Positions 29,094 through 37,517 of a DNA stretch of 64,000 nt are shown in pieces. The notes beneath the pieces are model-generated. The model saw only the letters and a program-made list of their open reading frames with translations. It had not been told where the DNA came from and searched no databases. Source of the stretch: Wolbachia endosymbiont (group B) of Parapoynx stratiotata (GTDB taxonomy: Bacteria; Pseudomonadota; Alphaproteobacteria; Rickettsiales; Anaplasmataceae); assembly GCF_947250635.1 (NCBI RefSeq), contig NZ_OX366335.1, positions 744,001-808,000 on the forward strand, given 5' to 3'. Within the stretch, counting starts at the first letter, position 1. Each line of letters begins with the position of its first letter. The translations under genes and the position numbers were made by a program.

Positions 29094-29278
29094 AAATTCA
29101 AAAAAGTTTCAAATCTAAATCGTTCAAAATTACTTTTCAGTTGATTATGTTTATTTTCTCTCTCACTCATATCTTCATCTATTTTCTCAATTGTGGTACG
29201 AATACGTACTACATCTTCCACTGCAATGTTTTCTGGATGAGGTAGTGGATACCCTCTACTCGTTTTATCATTTGACAT
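29084..29278 (-). CDS. Small phage tail-region protein
   Basis: A 64-residue protein starting MSNDKTSRGYPLPHPENIA with an AGAAG site upstream. An alternative start 60 bp upstream would overlap the preceding gene more. PLPHPENIAVEDVVRIRTTIEKID followed by a short coiled coil suggests a linker or chaperone-like partner of the fibre. It overlaps the fibre gene by 10 bp and is separated from the preceding gene by only 4 bp, so the block is translated as a unit. Confidence 0.6.
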   Translation of the reverse strand: MSNDKTSRGYPLPHPENIAVEDVVRIRTTIEKIDEDMSERENKHNQLKSNFERFRFETFLNFWE

Positions 29279-29282
29279 TCTT

Positions 29283-30470
29283 CTATGTAACAATGATTCG
29301 TAGATTTTTGACTTTAGGACGATAGATAACTGTTCCACTTAAAACTAATTTTATCCTTGTCTCATTGCCATTAAAGTTTGTCAGCACATGAGTTCTCTCT
29401 ACCCAATTTTCTCCAATTGGTTTTCCTGATGTTAAATTTACTAATTGCCATTCTCCCACGTTTTTCTCTACATAAGTTTTAATGTCTGCAGTGCCAGGTA
29501 TTAGCGCATCATATGTTATGGTAATTTTAGTGTTAGCTCCTGCTGTAATGCTTCTTGTAACATAATCTCCTTTTTCCCCTATATTACCCATAACTAGCTG
29601 TAACCCAGGATATAGCACTGGACTTTTTTCTTTTGACCCTTTTAAATTTGCCTTTACTGTTAACTCTCCAGATAGTCTTTCACGCAGCGCGAGCGACAAG
29701 TTATCAGATAGAAAATTTTCTTTTCCCTCTTCATCTATCAGAATAAATTCTACATTGGTATCAAATGCTACTTTTTCGACGTTCGTCAAAACAATTAAAT
29801 CTGAAGTATTGTTTGCAGTAACTTTACCAAGATCAATAACGTGAGAATTTTCAGTGAACTTCGCTGCTAAAAGCCTAAAAGTTAGATCTAAATTTTGATG
29901 TGGTGTCCAAGTACTTGCGTTGCTAGATGAAAGTAATACTCCTACTTGATATGGCTGACTTGTTACCCAACGGCTATTTACTGCATCATATTTGCCAAGT
30001 TCTGCTATCTTTACTGCAGTACCAGGATCATCAGTAAGCAGTACTATTGAATACTCCTCTCCTGCATGGCAAAACACTGGTGACCACTCTATACGTGTTG
30101 CTGTGCCATCTATCTTTATATCTTTTGGCTCAATATAACTTTCAGCAATGACAGTCTGCGAGGGCATTCCCACTGCTGTTTCTCTAATCTGCACAACAAC
30201 ACGTTTTTTGCCGCTATTTGTGAACCATAAATCTAGACCCCCTATGTGTCTGCTCTCATTTAAAGTAAATGTTTGTGCTAAAGGATCAACTCGTCTTGCT
30301 GCGATCACTCTTCTTCTTTCTTCTATGGTAATTGTTTTTTTACCAGTATAAGTTGCTTCTCCATAGCTTCCTTTATTCCCATAAAATTGCACCAATTTAG
30401 TACCTGCTGGAATGTTTGCTGGGATTTTTATTTTTCCCTTTAATTTTCCCTGATTGTTAGCTGTTAACAT
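29283..30470 (-). CDS. C-terminal part of a DUF4815-type phage protein, now a separate frame
   Basis: A 395-residue frame. It starts MLTANNQGKLKGKIKIPANIPAGTKLVQFYGNKGSYGEATYTG, then RRVDPLAQTFTLNESRHIGGLDLWFT, segments that I recall as internal to long DUF4815 phage proteins. The frame is open upstream of the ATG through LKLENQ to the stop of the preceding gene, 14 bp away. Adding one A within CCTATAACTTAA would fuse both frames into about 1045 residues. Either a real start after a weak site or the tail half of a broken gene; I favour the latter. Confidence 0.65.
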   Translation of the reverse strand: MLTANNQGKLKGKIKIPANIPAGTKLVQFYGNKGSYGEATYTGKKTITIEERRRVIAARRVDPLAQTFTLNESRHIGGLDLWFTNSGKKRVVVQIRETAVGMPSQTVIAESYIEPKDIKIDGTATRIEWSPVFCHAGEEYSIVLLTDDPGTAVKIAELGKYDAVNSRWVTSQPYQVGVLLSSSNASTWTPHQNLDLTFRLLAAKFTENSHVIDLGKVTANNTSDLIVLTNVEKVAFDTNVEFILIDEEGKENFLSDNLSLALRERLSGELTVKANLKGSKEKSPVLYPGLQLVMGNIGEKGDYVTRSITAGANTKITITYDALIPGTADIKTYVEKNVGEWQLVNLTSGKPIGENWVERTHVLTNFNGNETRIKLVLSGTVIYRPKVKNLRIIVT

Positions 30471-30484
30471 TTGGTTTTCCAGTT

Positions 30485-32416
30485 TTAAGTTATAGGTTGA
30501 ATGTTTATTCCGTCAAATTTTATCTCTTTAAGCTTCTCATTTGGCTCAAAACCTTCAATTTCAAAATTCTGTATTGCTTCTCTCATAAATTCAGTTTCAT
30601 AAGAATTACTTGATAATAGCTCTGTGGTCTCTCTAGTATTAAATTCTCTAGTTACTGGACTTTTCCAATTTGTTTTTACCTCCGTCCAGTGATCAATGTT
30701 TTTATTTATGGTAACTTTTGCGGTTATTTTATCAAAAGCTTGATACGGATTAATTTTTTCACTTTTAGTCTGTAAAAGCTGTTCTAATACCGGCTCAAGT
30801 TCATACGGTAAAAGATAAGGTTTTGTGCTCTTTTCAACATCAATAATTTCTACGTCTATCGGTAAAATTAGTTCCTTATTTACTATCGCTGCAGACTGCG
30901 AAACTCCTTGATCACGCATATCATCGTCAAAGAACGAATCTACAAACACTCCTTTTTTCGTTGTAGGTTCTCTTGAATTTGCATCATTGCGTAGACGTTC
31001 CTCTGCAACCAGCGCATAAAGATCATTTATTCCTTTTTTCATTGCTTCAAGCTCATTCATCGGTACAGCATGAACAGCATTATTCACTATTTTCACCCCT
31101 TCTTTTTCTCCGTTTTTCCACGTCTGATGAATGTAGCAGAGCAAAAGTTGTCCAGAGGGCGCTTTAGGCATCGATGGTCGCCAAGAATGGGAAATTCCTT
31201 TTATTCTCCTTACCACCCCTTTGCTATCGATAGTAATTAAATCAAAGCGGGGCATTTTCCAGGTGTAATCAATCAGAACCAAGCTGTTATCAACTGCTCC
31301 TTTTACTTTGCATCCCTCTTCACTTATATCTTCAGGACTTACATGAGTACGACAGCGATAGGTTATCAGGTAACTACTCCCAGGAGCTGGTTCTTTGCCA
31401 GGTAATGACCAATCAACGTTTCCTGCATTTAACTTATAGTCTGTACTATTTTCATAAATAACATTGCCTTGTTTAACTTGAATAATCTCAAGTACTGCAG
31501 AGTCAGGTATCGGATCAACAGCTCCTGAGTATGAACCATGAGTAACAGTAGTGGTTTTCTGAACAGTTATATCTACTTTTTTGATTTCACTTATTGGAAA
31601 ATCATTAACTTTAAGTTCCATTACTCTTTGGCTATTCGGCTGAAAAGTATGTGGTTCTGATTCAACTGATTTTATATTCGGATCTTGATCAAAAGAAACA
31701 CGAATACTATGAGGTAACTCAATCTCATAGCCATCAACATGAGCTTTTCCCTCATTAATCACGAATACTTGTTTTTTGCCCTCTTCTTCCTTTTGCAAAA
31801 ACATTACTTCAAGGCCATTTACAACGTAGGAACCATTAGCTTCTTTGTCATAACGAGCAAGAGCAGTAGTTACTATGTTTGCTTGTGGTGGTGGTGAATG
31901 TTCTATTAATACTCCATTTTCAATGTTATAGATTGGATAAAACTCTCCTGCAGAAAAACGTGGAGAAAGACCTTCTGCTTGATAACCCCAAATGGTGGAA
32001 ACTTTAAGCCTTGCAGCTCCTACTTCTTGATAATTACGTGTACCAACAGCAGGATCACGAAGATTTTCGTCCTCAAGTTCTGTAATCGTAGATTCTAGAT
32101 AATAAACACCTATACGAACTGTGGTACTCAGTGGAATAACAAACTCTTTTGCCTCTACCTTTCTCACCGCTCCACGAAGATAGATTTTTCCTCCTTCAAG
32201 TGTAACTTTACCAGTTTCTCTATCTATAATACAATTGCTTCCTGTTATAACATCACCATCACGAAATATTGCATCACCTATGCCTTTAAGCTTAGAAAGA
32301 GCATACTCCTGAGTCTCGTTTAATTCTGCAGATTGTAGACCTCTTCCTGCCAGGAACAAACTTTTTTCGTATTCTTTGTCAGGATTAAAGCGGTTATAAT
32401 AACTATTTAAGGTCAT
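30485..32416 (-). CDS. DUF4815-type phage tail-region protein, N-terminal part
   Basis: A 643-residue protein. The N-terminus YYNRFNPDKEYEKSLFLAG followed by RGLQSAELNETQEYALSKLKGIGDAIFRDGDV is the DUF4815 signature found in tail regions of phages and tail-like islands; exact role unknown, probably a baseplate-fibre connector. GGKIYLRGAVRKVE and later beta-rich sections continue the family. It ends at NIQPIT, probably early, because of the apparent one-base deletion described for the next gene. It starts 6 bp after the stop of the 32423-33103 gene. Confidence 0.75.
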   Translation of the reverse strand: MTLNSYYNRFNPDKEYEKSLFLAGRGLQSAELNETQEYALSKLKGIGDAIFRDGDVITGSNCIIDRETGKVTLEGGKIYLRGAVRKVEAKEFVIPLSTTVRIGVYYLESTITELEDENLRDPAVGTRNYQEVGAARLKVSTIWGYQAEGLSPRFSAGEFYPIYNIENGVLIEHSPPPQANIVTTALARYDKEANGSYVVNGLEVMFLQKEEEGKKQVFVINEGKAHVDGYEIELPHSIRVSFDQDPNIKSVESEPHTFQPNSQRVMELKVNDFPISEIKKVDITVQKTTTVTHGSYSGAVDPIPDSAVLEIIQVKQGNVIYENSTDYKLNAGNVDWSLPGKEPAPGSSYLITYRCRTHVSPEDISEEGCKVKGAVDNSLVLIDYTWKMPRFDLITIDSKGVVRRIKGISHSWRPSMPKAPSGQLLLCYIHQTWKNGEKEGVKIVNNAVHAVPMNELEAMKKGINDLYALVAEERLRNDANSREPTTKKGVFVDSFFDDDMRDQGVSQSAAIVNKELILPIDVEIIDVEKSTKPYLLPYELEPVLEQLLQTKSEKINPYQAFDKITAKVTINKNIDHWTEVKTNWKSPVTREFNTRETTELLSSNSYETEFMREAIQNFEIEGFEPNEKLKEIKFDGINIQPIT

Positions 32417-32422
32417 TTTGTT

Positions 32423-33103
32423 TCAAAAAGTTACAACAAATGAAAAAGTTTCCCGAGTTGCAGATGTTCTGATAAGTGGCACAGTGTGTTCTAAAACTAA
32501 CAAAATTCCCGGATTTTCCACGTCTTTTGGCTCAAAATATCTCTGCCCAGATGACACTTTTTCCTTTACCTTTGTACCAACCATAACTCCGAGCTCCCTT
32601 ATTACTTGATTTGCTGCGTCCGTGAAATCGAAAGTAAATTTAAGATAGAGATTATTAGTTGGTACATTAGAGGGTTTAAACCTACCTGTGGGAGTTAGAA
32701 GCTCTCCATCATCAGTACAAAAGAGTATCTCATCAACAACACGACGTCCAACTTCCTTAATTAATGTTGCAGAAGTAATTAGTTCCGGTGGTGTGTCTTG
32801 AGTGTACTCTATAGTGATTACGCTATCTGCTATAATTGCACCATTTTCTACACGCTCAATAGTGCCTGAGCTACTATCAACTATATAATCTATGCTTGAC
32901 TGATAAATTGTTTGCCCTGTATAAACTTTTACATCTTTAATAGTGTGGTGATCTAAACTTATCTTGCCGCCTGCTGCAAAAGTTTTTTCAACTTTGTAGC
33001 TGCTTTCCCAGGTAGAATCTCCAGATCCCCAAGCAAGATGTATCGGTTGCTCTTTTATGCTCGCAGCAATAGCTGCTCTGCCTGATTGTGTGAGTACTGA
33101 CAT
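32423..33103 (-). CDS. Phage tail-region protein, function unknown
   Basis: A 226-residue beta-rich protein (MSVLTQSGRAAIAASIKEQPIHLAWGSGD at the start). It contains no membrane or signal segment. It lies between tail protein I and the DUF4815-type gene with short spacers (20 and 6 bp). It is probably structural, in the baseplate or fibre network, by position only. Confidence 0.65.
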   Translation of the reverse strand: MSVLTQSGRAAIAASIKEQPIHLAWGSGDSTWESSYKVEKTFAAGGKISLDHHTIKDVKVYTGQTIYQSSIDYIVDSSSGTIERVENGAIIADSVITIEYTQDTPPELITSATLIKEVGRRVVDEILFCTDDGELLTPTGRFKPSNVPTNNLYLKFTFDFTDAANQVIRELGVMVGTKVKEKVSSGQRYFEPKDVENPGILLVLEHTVPLIRTSATRETFSFVVTF

Positions 33104-33123
33104 AGTTGATTGTGCAGTTGATA

Positions 33124-34344
33124 TTATGTATATACAAGATCCGTAGAAAAAACGTCCAATTTTTTTGCAATAATAGGATCAAAATCTTTCCAAGGGCGAT
33201 TTAAGTGGCGATGTTCATGCCAAGTAACCATACCTGAATAGAATGCTGCTACGTAATTTTCTAGCTCATGAATGGGATCTTTCTGTTTTGAATCTGAATC
33301 ATTTTGACAATCAACATGATATTCCACTAAATTAGACTCTATTATTTTTTGATCAGTAAAATTCTTCGCTTCATAGTAATAAGTTATACTAAATCGCTCT
33401 AAAATTGGTGTACGTTGAAAATTCCAAATCTGCTCAGAAAGTTTATCTTCACTTAAGTGAAGTGTATGCTCTATTTCTTCATAAGTAGTTGATGCAAAAC
33501 AAGCATTGATATCCCCTAAATTCCAACTATCTGACAATACTATTAATGCTTTAGCACACTTAATTTCTGGCAATAAACTCTGTGGTAGAGGATATAGTGC
33601 TTCTAAGTTGTACCACTCATGATTTCTTTCATATGTACCGTTGTAATTCTTCGTGTGAGGCTCTTTCTCTCCTAATGTTGCAACATCTAACCTATATAAA
33701 TCATTACTGTAACTTCTATCATAATGTGATCTAAAAGTGCCAAATTTAAATCTTGGATTTCCTATTTTCAGCTCAAATGAGTTTTTTCTTCCAAACGATA
33801 ATACTGGTCCTTCTTTTGCTATTTTTACACCTGAGTAGTCTGAAAGAAGATCTCCAAAAATACTTTCATCTAACATAAATCGCTGAGCATTATAATAGTC
33901 ATTGAATATTCGCATTAATCGAGATCTTGCCGGTGCAGAAAGTTTTGCCAGAGCAATTACACTATCGACAAAAAAGTCATTAGGAACATCAGAGATGCCA
34001 ATTTGAAATTCAGCAAAATGCTCTCCTGGTGGTTCTTCTTGAATGGTAATATTATCAATGTTTGCCCACTTCAGCGCCATCTTCAGTGACTGTGGTGTAC
34101 CGCGCAAACGTTGAAATCTTATTCCGTTTTGCTTAGCTGAGACCCATTCTTTTAATGCACTCTTAGTAGCTTTCTTACCCCAGGATAAAATTTCTCCCAA
34201 GCCGTATTCCGCTACTAGCCACGGCAACATTTCAGTCTGTGGGTTAATTTTAAATCCCCGTAGAGAATTTGCATCAAAAGAATAATTAATTATGTCTGTA
34301 AGTATTTGCTCTTGCTTTGAAGCATTTGGAGGAAGTATCACCAA
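33124..34344 (-). CDS. Phage tail protein I (P2 gpI type)
   Basis: A 406-residue protein. The first 180 residues match the gpI family: LTDIINYSFDANSLRGFKINPQTEMLPWLVAEYGLG and KEWVSAKQNGIRFQRLRGTPQSLKMALKW. In P2, gpI is a baseplate component working with gpJ. The remaining residues are an extension beyond the P2 protein (about 176 residues) as often found in WO-type tails. It starts 3 bp after the J stop. Confidence 0.85.
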   Translation of the reverse strand: MVILPPNASKQEQILTDIINYSFDANSLRGFKINPQTEMLPWLVAEYGLGEILSWGKKATKSALKEWVSAKQNGIRFQRLRGTPQSLKMALKWANIDNITIQEEPPGEHFAEFQIGISDVPNDFFVDSVIALAKLSAPARSRLMRIFNDYYNAQRFMLDESIFGDLLSDYSGVKIAKEGPVLSFGRKNSFELKIGNPRFKFGTFRSHYDRSYSNDLYRLDVATLGEKEPHTKNYNGTYERNHEWYNLEALYPLPQSLLPEIKCAKALIVLSDSWNLGDINACFASTTYEEIEHTLHLSEDKLSEQIWNFQRTPILERFSITYYYEAKNFTDQKIIESNLVEYHVDCQNDSDSKQKDPIHELENYVAAFYSGMVTWHEHRHLNRPWKDFDPIIAKKLDVFSTDLVYT

Positions 34345-34347
34345 TTT

Positions 34348-35145
34348 TTACCTAACACTTAAATTATTTAAAGTAACGCATTCATTATCTCGCACGACGA
34401 TGTCTTCTATCGGCTCTGTAAGCTCTATATTCTGCATACCTTCTATAAAGAGGTGGGCAATAATCCATGATCTGGTAACATTCCACCCTAAACCTTTAGC
34501 AGATTCAAGATCTTTGATAAATTGTTCCTTTGCAGCTTCGATAACATCTTTGGATGCAGTAGGGTAAATATGCACTTTAGCATGAATAGTAATGGGAATA
34601 ATACCACAGCCAATAACTGTAAGCGTATCTGTTAATACACGAATATCATCGCGAATAACGTGATTTCTGACGATCTCTAGCAATTCTTCTGAAGGTACTC
34701 CATCATTTTCTGTGGAAAATATTGAAATCTGTACACTTCCTGGTATAGTTGATACCACTTGCGCATCTTTTACTCTTGTGTCAGCAGATAATGCATGATA
34801 ACGATAATGCTCTTTGCTTCCTGCTGTTGACCAACCAACAATTTTGGCTTTTACCCGCTTTCTTAAGGATTCATCATTCTCTGACTCCTTTCTCAGCACA
34901 CCATAAAATTCAGCCAAGTGATCAAGGTCATTACCTCTTGCAAAAGCAAGTAAATTTGCCTGTGCTGCATCATTAATCCTTTGCCTAAGAAGTAGTTCAC
35001 GCCAGGCTGCCACTTCCAGGATTTTTATTGCTGGATCACTCTCAGTTAGCGCAGAAAAACTTGCATCTCGACGCATTAACTCTTCTTTCATTCGCGAAAG
35101 GATTTCCTCAAATTTTAATGTTTCGACAATATTTGGTGTTTTCAT
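34348..35145 (-). CDS. Phage baseplate assembly protein J
   Basis: A 265-residue Baseplate_J family protein. MKTPNIVETLKFEEILSRM and SDPAIKILEVAAWRELLLRQRINDAAQANLLAFARGNDLDHLA are strongly conserved in P2 gpJ. It forms the wedge of the baseplate. It lies between W (9 bp upstream) and I, in the standard W-J-I order. Confidence 0.93.
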   Translation of the reverse strand: MKTPNIVETLKFEEILSRMKEELMRRDASFSALTESDPAIKILEVAAWRELLLRQRINDAAQANLLAFARGNDLDHLAEFYGVLRKESENDESLRKRVKAKIVGWSTAGSKEHYRYHALSADTRVKDAQVVSTIPGSVQISIFSTENDGVPSEELLEIVRNHVIRDDIRVLTDTLTVIGCGIIPITIHAKVHIYPTASKDVIEAAKEQFIKDLESAKGLGWNVTRSWIIAHLFIEGMQNIELTEPIEDIVVRDNECVTLNNLSVR

Positions 35146-35154
35146 TCTACTGCC

Positions 35155-35490
35155 TTATACTATAATACCATCAAGGCGGATCGGCTCTCCATTTGGTAGA
35201 TAGGTTCCTTCTAAAATGAGAGTTACTTTGCCTTCTTTAATTTCTGTTACTTGTACACGTTTAAGCTTAAATCGACGCTCCCACTTTTCCAGTGCTTCTG
35301 CAACTGCTGCATAAAGTTCTTGTGCAAAACCAGGTACAATTGGATGATCAATCAGCTCAAATAATCTTGATCCGTAATCTCGGCGCATAACACGAGTACC
35401 AATTGGTGTAGTTAAAATATCAACTATTGATTGTTTTAAATGCTCTATACCACTGATTCTTTTGCCAGTTTCAGAACTCATACCACGCAT
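35155..35490 (-). CDS. Phage baseplate assembly protein W (gp25-like)
   Basis: A 111-residue gpW/gp25 family protein: HLKQSIVDILTTPIGTRVMRRDYGSRLFELIDHP carries the conserved RxxYGS segment. In contractile tails gp25 joins the baseplate wedge to the sheath. Start ATG 5 bp after the end of the PAAR remnant. Confidence 0.92.
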   Translation of the reverse strand: MRGMSSETGKRISGIEHLKQSIVDILTTPIGTRVMRRDYGSRLFELIDHPIVPGFAQELYAAVAEALEKWERRFKLKRVQVTEIKEGKVTLILEGTYLPNGEPIRLDGIIV

Positions 35491-35495
35491 ATTAT

Positions 35496-35720
35496 TTACC
35501 CTGCAAAGACATTGTTACTTCCTTGTTCTGCTATTGCTCCACAGGAAATTAGGTCACCAGTACGAGCAATCGCTTTGCCATTTGCAAACACTGCTTTCGA
35601 CCCTTGAGTCATTACTTTTCCTTCACTCAAACTATCTCCTTGCCTACAGACAGGTCTTCCGTTTATAAATACATCTCTGCTTCCACTTATACAAAAATGC
35701 GGCAATGCTTCTTCACAGTG
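35496..35720 (-). pseudogene. PAAR-type spike-tip protein, 5' end removed by IS110
   Basis: The remaining frame reads DHCEEALPHF, then ISGSRDVFINGRPVCRQGDS and FANGKAIARTGDLISCG to NNVFAG, the PAAR repeat fold that caps a tail spike. The frame is open up to the IS110 boundary at about 35720 and normal proteins of this type begin a few residues before GDHC, so the native start is lost. A TTG at 35705 could start a 69-residue product but has no clear ribosome-binding site. Confidence 0.75.
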
Positions 35721-35780
35721 ATCTTATATGTTAAAAACAAGTCTTTATAAGTATTAAGAAGTAGTAATATAAAGATGTAT

Positions 35781-35845
35781 AGAGAAGAGGAACCGTCATA
35801 GATCTTGGTCATAAGGGACCGTATTGGAGCAAGGTTCTCTTCTCT
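35781..35845 (+). ncRNA. Candidate bridge RNA stem-loop of IS110 copy 1
   Basis: Upstream of the recombinase gene, AGAGAAGAGGAACC (35781-35794) pairs with GGTTCTCTTCTCT (35833-35845), 13 bp with a single bulged G. The 38-nt loop contains a GGTC/GACC hairpin (35807-35810 with 35817-35820) and unpaired segments. IS110-group elements are known to make a structured bridge RNA from this region whose internal loops pair with target and donor DNA. The identical structure is in copy 2. Full RNA ends are not known. Confidence 0.55.
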
Positions 35846-35941
35846 GTTTATATACTGAATAGTTCCGAACAACTGATTGAGTTTTTAGGCTCGTATATAA
35901 GGGTGGAAAATGCAGTATTATATTATTCTTACGGAGGAATT

Positions 35942-36901
35942 ATGAATTCATCAAATATCATTGCTGGCATTGATGTTAGCAAAAATAAGCTAGATATCCA
36001 CATTCATCCACTTGGACATTATAAAGTATTTGAAAATGACGTTCAAGCTATTGATCAAATACTCGACTTTTTACGTTTGCATAATGTAACCAAAGTTGGA
36101 CTTGAAGCAACTGGTGGGTACGAAAAATTATGTGCTTATACTTTACTAAGCCATGGTTTCGAAGTATATGTTATTCAACCTAGATGGGTTAGAGATTATG
36201 CAAAAAGCCTTGGTATCGCTACTAAAACTGATAAAATAGACTGCAGCATCATCTCACGTTATATCAATAATACAGATATGCGTGTTACTCCTTTAAAGGT
36301 TAGTAATATTGACAGTTTGAAGCAAAAGTTATCTCGCAGAAATCAATTAGTGGAAATGGCAAAAATACAAAAAACTCAAGCTCATCAAGTAACTGATATA
36401 TCCATAATCAAACAAATGGAAGAACTACTTGCCATTTTGCAAAGTCAAATTCAAGTTTTAGAAGACGAGATGATAACATTGATTGAGCAAAGTCAAGAGC
36501 TTAAAGAAAAATACATATCAATAACTAGTATGCCAGGAGCAGGTAGAATCTTAGCTATTACTATGATCTGTTATCTACCAGAATTAGGAACTCTCCGACA
36601 TAAAGAAATATCTAGCCTTTCTGGAGTTGCACCTTTTAATCGAGATAGTGGTTTTAGTAAAGGAAAAAGATGTATTCAAGGTGGTAGATCACAGATTAGA
36701 ACAGTTTTACATATGTGTGTTCTTAGTGCACAAAAGTACAATTCTTATATAAGAATCTTCTTTGATAGGCTATACGATCAATACAAAAAACCATATAAAG
36801 TTGCTTCTACTGCTGCCATGAGAAAATTACTTATCCTTGCTAACTCTTTAATCAGAGATGGCAGGGTTTTTACTGAGGAATATAGCCCTAAAGCTGCTTA
36901 G
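35942..36901 (+). CDS. IS110-family DEDD recombinase (copy 1)
   Basis: A 319-residue recombinase when started at MNSSNIIAGID, which has an excellent CGGAGG site; a GTG 39 bp upstream is less likely. The RuvC-like DEDD residues are Asp11, Glu55 (GLEATGGY), Asp97 and Asp100 (TDKIDCS). The C-terminal transposase_20 domain has SMPGAGRILAITMICYLPELG and NRDSGFSKGKRCIQGG, with the Ser of DSG as probable nucleophile. Identical to the copy at 41562-42521. Confidence 0.95.
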   Translation: MNSSNIIAGIDVSKNKLDIHIHPLGHYKVFENDVQAIDQILDFLRLHNVTKVGLEATGGYEKLCAYTLLSHGFEVYVIQPRWVRDYAKSLGIATKTDKIDCSIISRYINNTDMRVTPLKVSNIDSLKQKLSRRNQLVEMAKIQKTQAHQVTDISIIKQMEELLAILQSQIQVLEDEMITLIEQSQELKEKYISITSMPGAGRILAITMICYLPELGTLRHKEISSLSGVAPFNRDSGFSKGKRCIQGGRSQIRTVLHMCVLSAQKYNSYIRIFFDRLYDQYKKPYKVASTAAMRKLLILANSLIRDGRVFTEEYSPKAA

Positions 36902-36930
36902 ATTGAAAATTAGTGTAGTTGTGGATAAGT

Positions 36931-37517
36931 TGTACTAGACACAACTTAATCTGACAGCAACGAATTAACTGACAGAAGAATTGAGGTAGTTAAAACTAAT
37001 ATCAGTCTCTTGTTTAACGTTACTAATATTTTTCTGAAAAGCAATGTGTTTGCTATCAAGAAAAGTCTGCATAGGCGTTTTACCATAGCAATATTTACCT
37101 GAGTGAGGCCTGGTCTCATTGTAAGAGCGTAACCAATGATCAACATCTATCTGCAAATCTTCTAAAGAACTGTAGATTTTCTTTCTAAAGATAATATTGT
37201 AACACTCATCTTGCATAGTTTTATGAAACCTTTCGCATATGCCATTAGTTTGTGGTGAATTGGCTTTAGTTCTTGAATGATCAATATTTTCAATTCCCAA
37301 ATAAAGCTGATAAGCGTGATTTTCTGGTTTACCACAATATTCTGTACCTCTATCAGTCAAAATGCGCAATAATGGCACGTTTTGTACATCGAAAAATGGT
37401 ATTACTCTATCATTCAGCAAGTCGGCAGCGGTAATAGCAGTTTTATCTGTATAAAGCTTAGCAAAAGCCACTCTCGAATATGTATCAATAAAAGTCTGCT
37501 GGTAAATGCGCCCAACG
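36931..37517 (-). pseudogene. IS481-family transposase, 3' part only
   Basis: The 3' end of the element is TGTACTAGACACAACTTAAT at 36931, typical IS481 terminal sequence. The minus-strand frame reads VGRIYQQTFIDTYSRVAFAKLYTD into the DDE core LRILTDRGTEYCG, then NIDHSRTKANSPQTNGICERFHKTM with Asp and Glu. It is cut at its 5' side by IS256 copy D, losing the N-terminal helix-turn-helix. Confidence 0.85.

Larger units (their letters stand above)
35720..36930 (+). mobile_element. IS110-family insertion sequence, copy 1
   Basis: About 1211 bp; limits set by comparing with copy 2 at 41533-42765. It begins GATCTTATATGTTAAAAAC and ends GTAGTTGTGGATAAGT. No inverted repeats or target duplication, as usual in IS110. 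The layout is a 5' noncoding region of about 220 bp with a strong stem-loop, then the recombinase gene, then a 29-bp tail. It sits between the PAAR remnant and an IS481 end. Confidence 0.9.
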
